Below, piece by piece: positions 16,938-25,517 of a stretch of DNA of 64,000 bases. Source of the DNA: Pengzhenrongella frigida (GTDB taxonomy: Bacteria > Actinomycetota > Actinomycetes > Actinomycetales > Cellulomonadaceae). The DNA lies in the NCBI RefSeq assembly GCF_004168625.1, contig NZ_SDWW01000005.1:62001-126000 (forward strand), given 5' to 3'. Each line of letters opens with the position of its first letter. Position 1 is the stretch's first letter. Under the pieces are notes generated by a model. It made no database searches. It was given only the letters and a program-made list of their open reading frames with translations, and was not told where the DNA came from. A program made the translations under genes and the position numbers.

Positions 16938-17141
16938 ATGGCACAGGGTGCTGTCAAGTGGTTCAACGCTGAGAAGGGCTTCGGGTTCATCGCGCAGGAT
17001 GGCGAGGGTCCCGATGTCTTCGTGCACTACTCCGCGATCGAGAGCCAGGGTTACCGCTCGCTCGACGAGGGCCAGCGCGTCGAGTTCGAGATCACTCAGG
17101 GACCGAAGGGCCCGCAGGCAGAGCAGGTTCGCCCGCTCTGA
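16938..17141 (+). CDS. cspA: Cold-shock protein (CspA family)
   Basis: A 67-residue single cold-shock domain: RNP1 KGFGFIAQ and RNP2 DVFVHYSAI, typical of CspA-type RNA chaperones that bind single-stranded RNA and DNA. The ATG at 16938 gives the standard [10 protein letters not shown] start; an in-frame ATG 7 codons earlier is inside the ribosome-site region (AGAAGGACA) and is not used. It is preceded by a leader of unknown length after the MFS gene and closed by a perfect terminator. Cold induction versus constitutive expression cannot be judged from sequence. Confidence 0.97.
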   Translation: MAQGAVKWFNAEKGFGFIAQDGEGPDVFVHYSAIESQGYRSLDEGQRVEFEITQGPKGPQAEQVRPL

Positions 17142-17155
17142 CCACACACCACCAA

Positions 17156-17195
17156 CCGACGAGGCCCCATCCGCAACCGGGTGGGGCCTCGTCGG
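17156..17195. terminator. Perfect terminator hairpin after the cold-shock gene
   Basis: Fourteen-base perfect arms (17156-17169 and 17182-17195) with a 12-base loop. It lies between convergent genes and can serve both. Confidence 0.85.
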
Positions 17196-17208
17196 GTGTA
17201 CGGCGGGA

Positions 17209-18093
17209 TCAGGTCGGCGGGGCCGGGGCATCGGATCGGGGCACGGCGTGCCCGACGAACGTGGCGAGCTCCTTGCCGTAGAGCAGTCGCGTGGGGGCAG
17301 GCAACGACCGCACGGCCCGGGCCAGGTCTGCCGAGCCGAGCAGTCCCGTCCGGTCGCAGCCCGCGAGCACGAGGTTGCCGTACCGCCGTCCCTTCAGCTG
17401 GCCCGGCTCGGCGATCGCCGCGACGTCGGTGAACGTCGCACGCAGGGTGGCGATCTCCGCACGCGCCCCGTCGAGGGGCGGACGGTCGGCGCAGTTGGCG
17501 AGGTAGATCCCGCCCGGGCGCAGCACTCGTGCCACGTCCTGGGTGAACTCGAGGGTCGTCACGTGGTCGGGGGTGGCCGAACCGGCGAACACGTCACGGA
17601 TGATCACGTCCGCGCTCGAGGACGGGAGCCCGGCGAGCTCGGCCCGCGCGTCCCCGGTCCGCAGCTTCAGCAGCGGCGCGCGGGGGAGGTCGAACCAGGT
17701 CCGGACCAGCTCGACCAGGGCCGCGTCGAGCTCGATCGCGAGCTGGTGCGAGCCGGGCCGCGCCGCCTGCACGTACCGCGCCATGGTGCAGCCGGCCGCA
17801 CCGAGGTGGACCACCCGCAGAGGTTCCCCGGGTGTGCCGTGCCGGTCGATGACGGCGGCCATCTGCTGCATGTACTCGAAGTCGAGCCGGGTGGGGTCCG
17901 CCAGGTCGAGGTGCGAGCTCGGCACCCCGTTGAGCACGACGGTGACGCCGGTCGGGTCGTCCCGGTTCCGGTGCAGCTCCACGGTCCCGGTCGTGACCTC
18001 GACGGGCCCCTCGGGCAGCTCCGGGGCGGATGTCAGTGCCCGGTGGGACGCTGGTCTCGCTCGACGGCTTGAGGAACCGCTGCGATCGCCCAC
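17209..18093 (-). CDS. Spermidine-synthase-like SAM-dependent protein
   Basis: A 294-residue protein with the spermidine/spermine synthase methyltransferase fold: LDFEYMQQMAAVID, then a nucleotide-binding segment VVHLGAAGCTMARY, the acidic ELDAALVELVRTWF, the DARAEL segment, and VIIRDVFAG where spermidine synthases have a catalytic D in the YDxIxxD motif. Actinobacteria carry both fused MFS-SpeE and stand-alone forms; this is stand-alone, with no membrane segments. The polyamine-binding residues are not well conserved, so it may be a related aminopropyl- or methyltransferase rather than a true SpeE. The GTG start is near the SOS-controlled operon on the other strand. Confidence 0.75.
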   Translation of the reverse strand: MGDRSGSSSRRARPASHRALTSAPELPEGPVEVTTGTVELHRNRDDPTGVTVVLNGVPSSHLDLADPTRLDFEYMQQMAAVIDRHGTPGEPLRVVHLGAAGCTMARYVQAARPGSHQLAIELDAALVELVRTWFDLPRAPLLKLRTGDARAELAGLPSSSADVIIRDVFAGSATPDHVTTLEFTQDVARVLRPGGIYLANCADRPPLDGARAEIATLRATFTDVAAIAEPGQLKGRRYGNLVLAGCDRTGLLGSADLARAVRSLPAPTRLLYGKELATFVGHAVPRSDAPAPPT

Positions 18094-18135
18094 GTCCCCA
18101 CGGTAAGGGGTCTGGGGTCCGGGGTCGGACAGGCC

Positions 18136-18164
18136 TTGACGAACTCGAACACCTGTTCGACACT
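18136..18164 (+). promoter_or_regulatory. SOS promoter of the HEPN-dinB operon with perfect LexA box
   Basis: A perfect LexA box TCGAACACCTGTTCGA sits at 18145-18160. It fills the spacer of a promoter with TTGACG (18136-18141) and GACACT (18159-18164) 17 bases apart, ideal for steric repression. Confidence 0.85.
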
Positions 18165-18183
18165 AGGAGGAGGAGGTACTGCC

Positions 18184-18630
18184 ATGAACCGCATCGTCCA
18201 CACCGCGCCGCTCCCCGCCACCGCCGTCGACCTGATGACCCGTGCCGACGCCGAGCTGCTGGCCGCGCAGTTCTCCTCCGAGGCGGGTGAGCGGTTCGTG
18301 CACGCGCACCTCGCCGGGCTGCGGGCCGCATCTGCAGTGCTCGCGGTGCGCGGACGGCCGACCGGTCGACGTGCGGCCCGCACCGTGTGGGAGATGCTCA
18401 CGGCGGTCGCCCCCGAGCTCGAGGACTGGTCCGCGTACTTCGCTGCCGGTGCCGCCGGGCGGCGGGCGGTCGAGGCAGGTCGAGCGGACGCGGTCGACGG
18501 GGCCCGGGCGGAAGCGGTGCTGTGCGCCGCGGAGGACTTCCTCGATGAGGTCCGCGCCCTGCTCGAGGCGATCCCGGCGACCGGTGACGAGGGTGGTCGT
18601 CAGCGGCTGCTCGCGGTGCAGGCCTCATGA
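18184..18630 (+). CDS. SAV_6107-type HEPN-domain protein, SOS-controlled
   Basis: A 148-residue all-alpha protein. The N-terminal LMTRADAELLAAQFSSEAGERFVHAHLAGLRAASAVLAVRG and the following helices resemble the SAV_6107 family of HEPN proteins found beside dinB in actinobacteria. HEPN domains are often RNases or partners of nucleotidyltransferases, but the usual RxxxxH catalytic pattern is not obvious, so activity is uncertain. The ATG at 18184 has an excellent AGGAGGAGG ribosome site. It is the first gene after a perfect LexA box and is followed after 28 bases by dinB, so the two are co-induced by DNA damage. A role in translesion synthesis or damage signalling is an inference from context. 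Confidence 0.82.
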   Translation: MNRIVHTAPLPATAVDLMTRADAELLAAQFSSEAGERFVHAHLAGLRAASAVLAVRGRPTGRRAARTVWEMLTAVAPELEDWSAYFAAGAAGRRAVEAGRADAVDGARAEAVLCAAEDFLDEVRALLEAIPATGDEGGRQRLLAVQAS

Positions 18631-18658
18631 CCGGGCACGGCGTCCTGACCGGGCACCG

Positions 18659-19972
18659 ATGAGTCGCACCGCCCGGTCGCCGCTCGTCAAGCGGGACTGG
18701 GGTGCGACCGAGGACGGCTGCTCGATCCTGCACGTCGACATGGATGCGTTCTTCGCCTCCGTCGAACTGGCGCGTCGACCGCACCTGAGGGGTCGGCCCG
18801 TGATCGTCGGCGGGTCCGAACGCGCCGTCGTGCTTGCGGCCACCTATGAGGCCCGCGCATTCGGCGTGCACTCCGCGATGCCGATGCAGATCGCCAGGCG
18901 GATGTGTCCGCAGGCCGTGGTCGTGCCCCCGGACATGGCCGCCTACCGCGAGGTCTCGACGGCGGTGATGGAGGTCCTGAGCGAGGTCACCACGCTCGTG
19001 GAGCAGGTCAGCGTGGATGAGGCGTTCCTGGACGTCTCGGGTGCGCGCCGCCGGCTCGGCCCGCCGACGGCGATCGCCGCGGGGATTCGCGAACGGATCC
19101 GCGCGACCCACGGCATCACGTGCTCCGTCGGCATCGCCGGCACGAAGTTCGTGGCCAAGCTCGCCTCCGAGCACGCCAAGCCCGACGGTGTGCTGCTCAT
19201 TCCGCGCGCGGCGACCGTCGAGTTCCTGCGGGCGCTCCCGGTGGGCGCGCTGTGGGGGGTCGGCGAACGGACCGAGGCCGCGCTCGCGCGGTGGGGTCTG
19301 CGCACGGTCGCCGAGCTGGCCGACAGCGACGTCTCCACGGTGCAGCGCGCGGTCGGCAAGGTCGCGGGCGCGCACCTGCACGACCTCGCGTGGGGGCGCG
19401 ATCCACGTCCGGTGTCACCCGGACGGATCGAGAAGAGCATCGGCGCGGAGGTCACGTTCCCGGTCGACGTGGCCGACCTCGCGGTCGTCCAGACGCAGGT
19501 GCTCGCGCTCGCGGACCGGTGTGCCTCCCGGCTGCGGTCCGAGGGGATGGTCAGTCGCACGGTGAGCATCAAGGTGCGGACATCCGACTTTCGCACCCTG
19601 ACCCGATCGCGCACCCTGCCGACGCCGACGGACGTGGGCCGCGAGATCTTCCTCGTGACCCGCGAGCTCCTTGCCGGGGTCGACCTGGAGGGGCTTCCCG
19701 TGCGGTTGGTCGGGGTGCGCACCGAGGGCCTCTCACCCGCGCACGCGACGCCGCAGCAACCGACCTTGGAGGAGGCGACCGCCGAGTCCGGACACGGTCG
19801 CCGCGACGCGGAGCGCGCGATGGACCTCGTCCGGGACCGGTTCGGGACCGGATCGATCCATGCCGCGTCATCGACCGCCCCGAAACCGGTCATTTTGGAG
19901 GGTCATCGCCCCATCAACTATCGCCGCAGCGAAACGGGACCTATCCTGGATGTGACAAGTCCCAGCGGGTAA
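18659..19972 (+). CDS. dinB: DNA polymerase IV (Y-family, DinB)
   Basis: A 437-residue error-prone polymerase. Catalytic motifs are HVDMDAFFASVE (about residues 25-36) and SVDEAFLDVSG (about residues 118-128); the little-finger domain follows (IEKSIGAEVTF, VSIKVRTSDFRTLTRS). It bypasses DNA lesions during replication stress. The ATG at 18659 starts 28 bases after the HEPN gene in the same SOS operon. The usual clamp-binding motif (QLxLF-like) before the last helix is degenerate, reading QQPTLEE. The C-terminus extends about 30 residues past the RDRFG helix with no recognisable domain. Confidence 0.95.
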   Translation: MSRTARSPLVKRDWGATEDGCSILHVDMDAFFASVELARRPHLRGRPVIVGGSERAVVLAATYEARAFGVHSAMPMQIARRMCPQAVVVPPDMAAYREVSTAVMEVLSEVTTLVEQVSVDEAFLDVSGARRRLGPPTAIAAGIRERIRATHGITCSVGIAGTKFVAKLASEHAKPDGVLLIPRAATVEFLRALPVGALWGVGERTEAALARWGLRTVAELADSDVSTVQRAVGKVAGAHLHDLAWGRDPRPVSPGRIEKSIGAEVTFPVDVADLAVVQTQVLALADRCASRLRSEGMVSRTVSIKVRTSDFRTLTRSRTLPTPTDVGREIFLVTRELLAGVDLEGLPVRLVGVRTEGLSPAHATPQQPTLEEATAESGHGRRDAERAMDLVRDRFGTGSIHAASSTAPKPVILEGHRPINYRRSETGPILDVTSPSG

Positions 19973-19984
19973 TGCGGAGGTAAA

Positions 19985-20377
19985 ATGCCTCTCTCCGAGT
20001 ACGAGCAACGTGTACTGGAGCAGATGGAGCGACAGCTCACATCTGACGACCCCCGGCTCGCGAGCACCTTGCAGTCCCGTGGTTCCCGCGGGATCGCTCG
20101 GTGGGTCATCGCTGGCGCGGGTTTTACTGTGGGTCTTTTGGTGCTCGTGGCGGGGGCGGCGTTCTCGCAGCTGTGGCTCGGGGTCATCGGATTCCTGCTC
20201 ATGTTTGCCGCGGGCGTCTTCGCGTTCGCGCTCCCGCGGCAGTCGGGACCGATCGGGGTGGTCGACGCCAAGGGTGGCGTGGCGCCCCGAAGTGCAGCCA
20301 AGCCCAAGAAGGCCGCCGGTGGGTTCATGCACCGGTTCGAGGAGCGATGGGACCGTCGCCGCGACGAAGGTCGCTAG
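19985..20377 (+). CDS. DUF3040 membrane protein
   Basis: A 130-residue protein of the actinobacterial DUF3040 family: a conserved N-terminus MPLSEYEQRVLEQMERQLTS, two adjacent membrane helices (about residues 42-63 and 65-85), and a basic cytoplasmic tail rich in K and R. Function is unknown. DUF3040 genes are often found near dinB and mraZ in actinobacteria, as here. The ATG has a very strong ribosome site CGGAGGT and lies 12 bases after dinB, so it may belong to the same transcript. Confidence 0.88.
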   Translation: MPLSEYEQRVLEQMERQLTSDDPRLASTLQSRGSRGIARWVIAGAGFTVGLLVLVAGAAFSQLWLGVIGFLLMFAAGVFAFALPRQSGPIGVVDAKGGVAPRSAAKPKKAAGGFMHRFEERWDRRRDEGR

Positions 20378-20480
20378 GTCGCCGTCGTGAGGTCGCCGTC
20401 GCTCGGCAGCCTGTGAGGCAGTCCTGAGTCGGAGGTAGTCCTTGAGTCGGCGGGATCGGTCGTGACCCGGGCTGACATTG

Positions 20481-20596
20481 TGGTCAGGTCGAGTCATGGT
20501 CAGGTCACGTCCTGGTCAGTTCACGTCACGTCCTGGTCAGTCACGTCACGTTGAGGTCTCGTCGTGGTCAGTTCAAGTCGTGGTCAAGCCGACGGG
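20481..20596. repeat. Degenerate 16-bp tandem repeat, TGGTCAG family
   Basis: Units begin TGGTCAG at 20481, 20497, 20513, 20534, 20565 and TGGTCAA at 20581. Units 1, 2 and 5 are exactly 16 bases; unit 3 has a 5-base CACGT-type insertion and unit 4 about 15 extra bases. The consensus is TGGTCAGKTCACGTC plus one base. The array fills most of the 206-base gap between the convergent DUF3040 and transglutaminase genes, and its last unit overlaps the transglutaminase stop codon. Confidence 0.75.
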
Positions 20597-22773
20597 ACCG
20601 TGACCGTGACCGGGTGGGTCAGTTCGTGCAGGACGATCGTGACGCGGGCGTCGAGCTCTCCGTGGTCCCACGGCGAGGGAGACGGCGCATAGCGATCGTC
20701 TTCGACGGCACGGGCGAGCTCGCGCAACGCGGCCTGCGACTCGGGGCGCATCGGGCCGCCGGTCCGCCGGGCGAGCTCCGCGGACACGAGCTCGACGACC
20801 TGCCGCGGCGTGCGCGAATCGCTCCAGGTGATGCCGGCCGCGCCGAGGCGGGAGCGCAGGCGTTCCCAGGCGATCTCTGAGCCCAGCCCGGTGGTGGCCT
20901 GCGACCGGCGTCGTCGGACGAGCCAGGCGATCAGCCCGCCCACCAGGATCGTTGCGATGGTCCCGGCGCCGATCGCGATCCGCCGGTCGGCGTCGTCCGC
21001 CCGCACGACCGCCCCCGTCGACGGAGCCGTGGTGGGAGTGGTGGTCGGTGCGGCTCCGGCGCCGGTGGGGTTCTGCTCCGGGATGGGCGCATTGTTGGTG
21101 CCCGCGAACGGGTCGGCCCAGCGCGGGGGAGCGCCCGACTGGACGGCGGGGGTCGGTTCGAACCGGACCCAGCCGGCTCCGGGGAAGTAGAGCTCGGGCC
21201 ACGCGTGCGAGTCCCGCCCGGTGACCACCTGTTCGCCGTCGACTCCCAGGGAGCCGGGCAGGAACCCCACGGCCAGCCGTGCGGGGATGCCCAGCGTGCG
21301 CGCCATCACCGTCATCGCGGTGGCGGACTGGACGCAGTAGCCGGTCTTGCTGCCGAGGAAGTCCCAGACCGCGTCGTCGCTGCGTCCGGCGGGCACCTGC
21401 GTCGAGTAGGTGAACTCCTGGGTGTTGCGCAGGTAGGTCTGGAGTGCGAGCGCCTGGTCGTACCGGTTCGTCGCCGCGTCCACGACCTCGGCCGTGGCGG
21501 CCGCGATGTCGTCGGCGTGGGACGTCGACGGGACCACGAGGTACTGGTCGAGGTCGGACGGGTAGTTCGTGGGCGTCCTGCGCAGGCTGTCGGCGGACAG
21601 GGAGAGGATCTCGACCCGGATCGAGTACTCCATGCCTGGCCGAGTGGTCCCCCCGCGGAGCACCTCGTCGCGTTCGGCGTCGTAGGTGAACTCGTCGTCG
21701 GCCTCCACCGTGCGGGGCATCACCGGAACCGGCAGGTGCTTCTCGCGCAGGCCGGCGATCCGCACGCTCACCTCCGACACCGTGGGTGCTGCCTCGTCCG
21801 GAGGGCGGTTCGCCAGGTCGCGTGCCGGCCAGAGCAGGGTGCTGTCCGGTTCGACGGACGACGGCCGATCGTCGCGCAGCCAGTTCTCGCCGTCGAAGTC
21901 GCGCAGGGTGAACACGCGGAGCGGACCGATGGCGGCCGGCTCGGCGAGGTAGGTCAGCTCGACCTCGTTCGACCGCGCGCCCAGGCTCTCGCGCAGGTCG
22001 AGGTCCTGCGCGAGGCGCAGCGACCCGACCGAGACGGAGCCGAGGTCCGGCAGCCGGACGCTGGCCCAGCCGGGTGCGAGGGCCACGAAGGGGCCGGCAA
22101 CGATCGCGGCGACGGCCACCGTCGCCGCGCCGGCGACGGCCGCGCCCGTGCGGCGACTCGCGTCCCGGCGCCCTCGTGAGCCGCGGGTCCCGGGCGGGGG
22201 CGCTGCCGTCAGTGCGAGCAGCACGACATAGGCGAGGGCGGTGCCCACGAAGGCCCAGGCGCTGGTGGCGCGGTCGAGGGCGATCCCGGGGAGCCACAGT
22301 GCGAGCAGGACGAGCCCGGACCAGGCGGGAGCGGCGAGCCCGAGCGCCACGAGGTCCACGAGGAGCAGGACGAGCAGCGCGCCACCCACCACGATGAGCT
22401 CGAGCTGGGCGGTCGCGTCGACCGGTGGCTGGGACGCGTCGATGTAGGTGAGCCCGGCTCGGATCGCGTCGCCCAGGCGTGCCAGCGAGGCGGTGGTGGG
22501 CAACGCCTGGAAGCGACCGGGGGGGCTCGCATAGGCGGCGAGGACGCCGAACATCGTCGCGACGAGCCCCACCACGGTGGGCGCCCACCGCCCCCGGGTC
22601 ACGGCGCGGACCCCGGCGAGGAGAGCCGCCAGGACGGCGACGGCGAGAGCGGCGACCGGGAGCCATCGCCCGGGGGCGATCAGCTGCTCGAGCGAGTAGA
22701 GACTCCCGAGCACGGCGAGCCCGCAGAGCCCGCTCGCGACCCAGCTGCGCAGTCCCCGCGGGATGTCGGTCAT
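20584..22773 (-). CDS. TgpA-type membrane transglutaminase-like protein (DUF3488/DUF4129)
   Basis: A 729-residue membrane protein. The N-terminal third has about six membrane helices (from SGLCGLAVLGSLYSL on), followed by a large extracytoplasmic transglutaminase-like domain with the catalytic cysteine in TGYCVQSATAM (about residue 479) and histidine in DSHAWPELYFPGAGW (about residue 523). A membrane helix (GTIATILVGGLIAWLVRRRR) and a cytoplasmic DUF4129-like tail follow. It is the last gene of a moxR-DUF58-TgpA operon; its ATG overlaps the DUF58 stop by 4 bases. Such trios are thought to fold or process envelope proteins, but the substrate is unknown. Confidence 0.9.
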   Translation of the reverse strand: MTDIPRGLRSWVASGLCGLAVLGSLYSLEQLIAPGRWLPVAALAVAVLAALLAGVRAVTRGRWAPTVVGLVATMFGVLAAYASPPGRFQALPTTASLARLGDAIRAGLTYIDASQPPVDATAQLELIVVGGALLVLLLVDLVALGLAAPAWSGLVLLALWLPGIALDRATSAWAFVGTALAYVVLLALTAAPPPGTRGSRGRRDASRRTGAAVAGAATVAVAAIVAGPFVALAPGWASVRLPDLGSVSVGSLRLAQDLDLRESLGARSNEVELTYLAEPAAIGPLRVFTLRDFDGENWLRDDRPSSVEPDSTLLWPARDLANRPPDEAAPTVSEVSVRIAGLREKHLPVPVMPRTVEADDEFTYDAERDEVLRGGTTRPGMEYSIRVEILSLSADSLRRTPTNYPSDLDQYLVVPSTSHADDIAAATAEVVDAATNRYDQALALQTYLRNTQEFTYSTQVPAGRSDDAVWDFLGSKTGYCVQSATAMTVMARTLGIPARLAVGFLPGSLGVDGEQVVTGRDSHAWPELYFPGAGWVRFEPTPAVQSGAPPRWADPFAGTNNAPIPEQNPTGAGAAPTTTPTTAPSTGAVVRADDADRRIAIGAGTIATILVGGLIAWLVRRRRSQATTGLGSEIAWERLRSRLGAAGITWSDSRTPRQVVELVSAELARRTGGPMRPESQAALRELARAVEDDRYAPSPSPWDHGELDARVTIVLHELTHPVTVTVPSA

Positions 22774-24068
22774 CGCTCGGTCCCGAGCAGGCGGCGCCAG
22801 CAGGTGTCAAGGTCTTCGCCCGGGGTGGCGGAGCAGGCTCGCCACCCCGCCCGACGCAGGTCAGCGAGGGTGCGCTCGGCGTCGCGACGCTCGGGGCCTG
22901 CCGTGGCCGGGATCCGCACGATCGCGAGGGCGTCGCAGACATCGCTCACGCGGGCGAGGGCGTCCCGGTCTGCCGCGGACAGCGCGCCGACGACGGCGAG
23001 GACGAGGGGGGAGCCGCCGCCGGGTGCCGTCAGCTCGTGGGCGGCGGCCCGGAGATCCTCGGACGCGGCGGCCGCCGTCGGCGCCGGCTCGAGGTCGACG
23101 GTCAGGTCGAGCAGCTCGACCCGGGCCGCGCCGGCCGAGCCGTCGCGCAGGTGGTGCAGGCGCAGGGCCGAGGTGATGCCGGCCGCGTCCTCGCTCGCGC
23201 GCCCACCGAGCAGGCGGACCGGGTGGCCGGCCCCGAGCAGCGCGATCCCGATCGATGCCGCCAGGGAGACCGTCCACTCGATGCCCGTGCGGTCCGCCGG
23301 CAGGTCGACGAGCACGCTCGCGGGACGCAGCCCGGCACGTTCGTCGCTGCGAACCAGCAGCTCGCCCCGCCGGGCGGAGCTGGCCCAGTGGACCCGGCGC
23401 AGGTCGTCGCCGACGCGGTAGTCGCGCAGCGCGGCGTCGTCGCTCGACGGTGTGCGTGCGCCGATCGCGACCCGTTCGGGCTCGCCGACCAGCGAACCCC
23501 GGGGTATCGGCAGCTCGACGACCTCCGGCCAGACCGCGACCTCGGCCTGCTCGCCCAGCGTCGCGCGGGTGCGCAGCACACCGAACGGGTCCGTCCGGCG
23601 CACCACGAGCGGCCCGAGCGGCCATCGTCCGCGGCGGGTCGGCGCGATGGGGTAGGTGAGCGTGATCTGCCCGGCGGCCCGAACGACGCTGGCCCGCAGC
23701 GTCAGCCCGCCCGACAGCTGGGTGGCCGCCTGCTCCCCGAGCTGCAGCTCGGCGAGCCGGGCGCGACCCGAGGCGTCGGACGCCCGGATCTCGACGCGCG
23801 CCGTGGCCGGGGACCGCACGGAGACCGGGTTGGGGTGGGCGGTGCGGATCACGCGCAACGGGTGCCGACCGCCGGTCGGGTCGATGGCCAGCAGCCAGCC
23901 GGCGCCGATCGCGACGACCAGGGGGCCGATCAGGCCGAGCCGCGCCAGGTCGGTCGAGCCGATGCCGATGCCGAGCGCGGTCAGGACTGTGCCGCCGACG
24001 GCGAGGCCCCAGCCGCGGGCCGTCGGGCGCAGCCACGGGATCCGGGGGATCCGTCGTCGCGCGCTCAC
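22770..24068 (-). CDS. DUF58 domain protein
   Basis: A 432-residue protein with two N-terminal membrane helices (about residues 15-55, GWGLAVGGTVLTALGIGIG and LIGPLVVAIGAGWLLAI), an extracytoplasmic beta-rich region, and the DUF58 core DDAALRDYRVGDDLRRVHWASSARRGELLVR (about residues 200-230), which resembles the start of a von Willebrand A-like fold. DUF58 proteins partner with MoxR ATPases. The GTG at 24068 is chosen because it follows the moxR stop by 29 bases and begins SARRRIPRIPWLRPT; longer in-frame starts lie inside moxR. It is coupled to the downstream transglutaminase by a 4-base overlap. Confidence 0.88.
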   Translation of the reverse strand: MSARRRIPRIPWLRPTARGWGLAVGGTVLTALGIGIGSTDLARLGLIGPLVVAIGAGWLLAIDPTGGRHPLRVIRTAHPNPVSVRSPATARVEIRASDASGRARLAELQLGEQAATQLSGGLTLRASVVRAAGQITLTYPIAPTRRGRWPLGPLVVRRTDPFGVLRTRATLGEQAEVAVWPEVVELPIPRGSLVGEPERVAIGARTPSSDDAALRDYRVGDDLRRVHWASSARRGELLVRSDERAGLRPASVLVDLPADRTGIEWTVSLAASIGIALLGAGHPVRLLGGRASEDAAGITSALRLHHLRDGSAGAARVELLDLTVDLEPAPTAAAASEDLRAAAHELTAPGGGSPLVLAVVGALSAADRDALARVSDVCDALAIVRIPATAGPERRDAERTLADLRRAGWRACSATPGEDLDTCWRRLLGTER

Positions 24069-24097
24069 CTCTCGTCCACCCTCGCTCGCGGTGCGGG

Positions 24098-25099
<1,002 letters not shown>

Positions 25100-25205
25100 G
25101 TCGACTCCTTCGGCGGACTGAGTCGAGCCTAGGGGACCGCGGACGGCTGAGCGACGGGTTGAGCCGGGGCTCGCGCGGGCCACCACGTCGTTCCACCATT
25201 CGGCT

Positions 25206-25220
25206 CCCCACTTCCCTCCA
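25206..25220 (-). promoter_or_regulatory. MraZ-like repeat pair on the minus strand
   Basis: On the minus strand TGGAG and TGGGG start 10 bases apart in the sequence TGGAGGGAAGTGGGG, the same spacing and near-identical sequence as the mraZ promoter repeats 240 bases away. It lies upstream of moxR. Confidence 0.5.
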
Positions 25221-25352
25221 CCACCTGTGTCCACGACGTCGCTCCACGCCCGGTGCAGGCGGGGATCAGGCTCCACCGGGCGGGTGCGGAGCGGCGTTCG
25301 GGTGCATGCCGGCGGCAGCTTTTGGGTCAGGGGGTCCCTTTGGCTCGATCTC

Positions 25353-25376
25353 GGGAAATTGGGGGGCCAATTTCCC
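25353..25376. promoter_or_regulatory. Perfect inverted repeat in the moxR-mraZ region
   Basis: Arms GGGAAATTGG (25353-25362) and CCAATTTCCC (25367-25376) around a GGGG spacer. It is unusually AT-containing for this genome. It could be a protein-binding site or a hairpin; its right arm merges with a minus-strand TGGAG repeat. Confidence 0.6.
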
Positions 25377-25445
25377 TCCACTTTCCTCTACCGCTGCCAC
25401 CTGCGACGACGTGCGTCCTCCTGGGTGAATGACACTCGGGAACCG

Positions 25446-25497
25446 TTGACGGTGGAGGGAAGTGGAGTACTGTGGGGCCACTTGGTGAGGGATGGAC
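25446..25497 (+). promoter_or_regulatory. mraZ promoter with five MraZ-box repeats
   Basis: TTGACG (25446-25451), a 16-base spacer and TACTGT (25468-25473). Five TGGnn repeats begin at 25453, 25463, 25473, 25483 and 25493 (TGGAG, TGGAG, TGGGG, TGGTG, TGGAC), exactly one helical turn apart. They cover the spacer, the -10 and the start site. MraZ proteins bind TGGGn direct repeats spaced by 5 bases, so this fits autorepression. Confidence 0.8.
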
Positions 25498-25517
25498 AGT
25501 GAAGGGGGTCGGCTTCG

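Larger units (their letters stand above)
25100..25517. other. Divergent moxR-mraZ control region (418 bases, no gene)
   Basis: No convincing gene. Contents: a -10 for moxR (TAGGCT on the minus strand, 25126-25131), a TGGAG-type repeat cluster on the minus strand (25206-25220), a perfect 10-base inverted repeat (25353-25376), a second minus-strand TGGAG copy around 25372-25390, and the mraZ promoter with five TGG repeats (25446-25497). Confidence 0.8.

Noticed and set aside
20481-20596. CRISPR-like array
   Set aside because: Repeats are only 16 bases and contiguous, without unique spacers of equal length, and no cas gene is present.
20573-22942. A 789-codon minus-strand frame in another phase over the transglutaminase gene
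   Set aside because: Arg/Gly/Pro-rich shadow; the real gene in the neighbouring frame has the transglutaminase triad and membrane helices.
25159-25502. Short plus-strand frames in the moxR-mraZ gap
   Set aside because: They overlap promoter elements, lack ribosome sites and show no coding-like third-position pattern.
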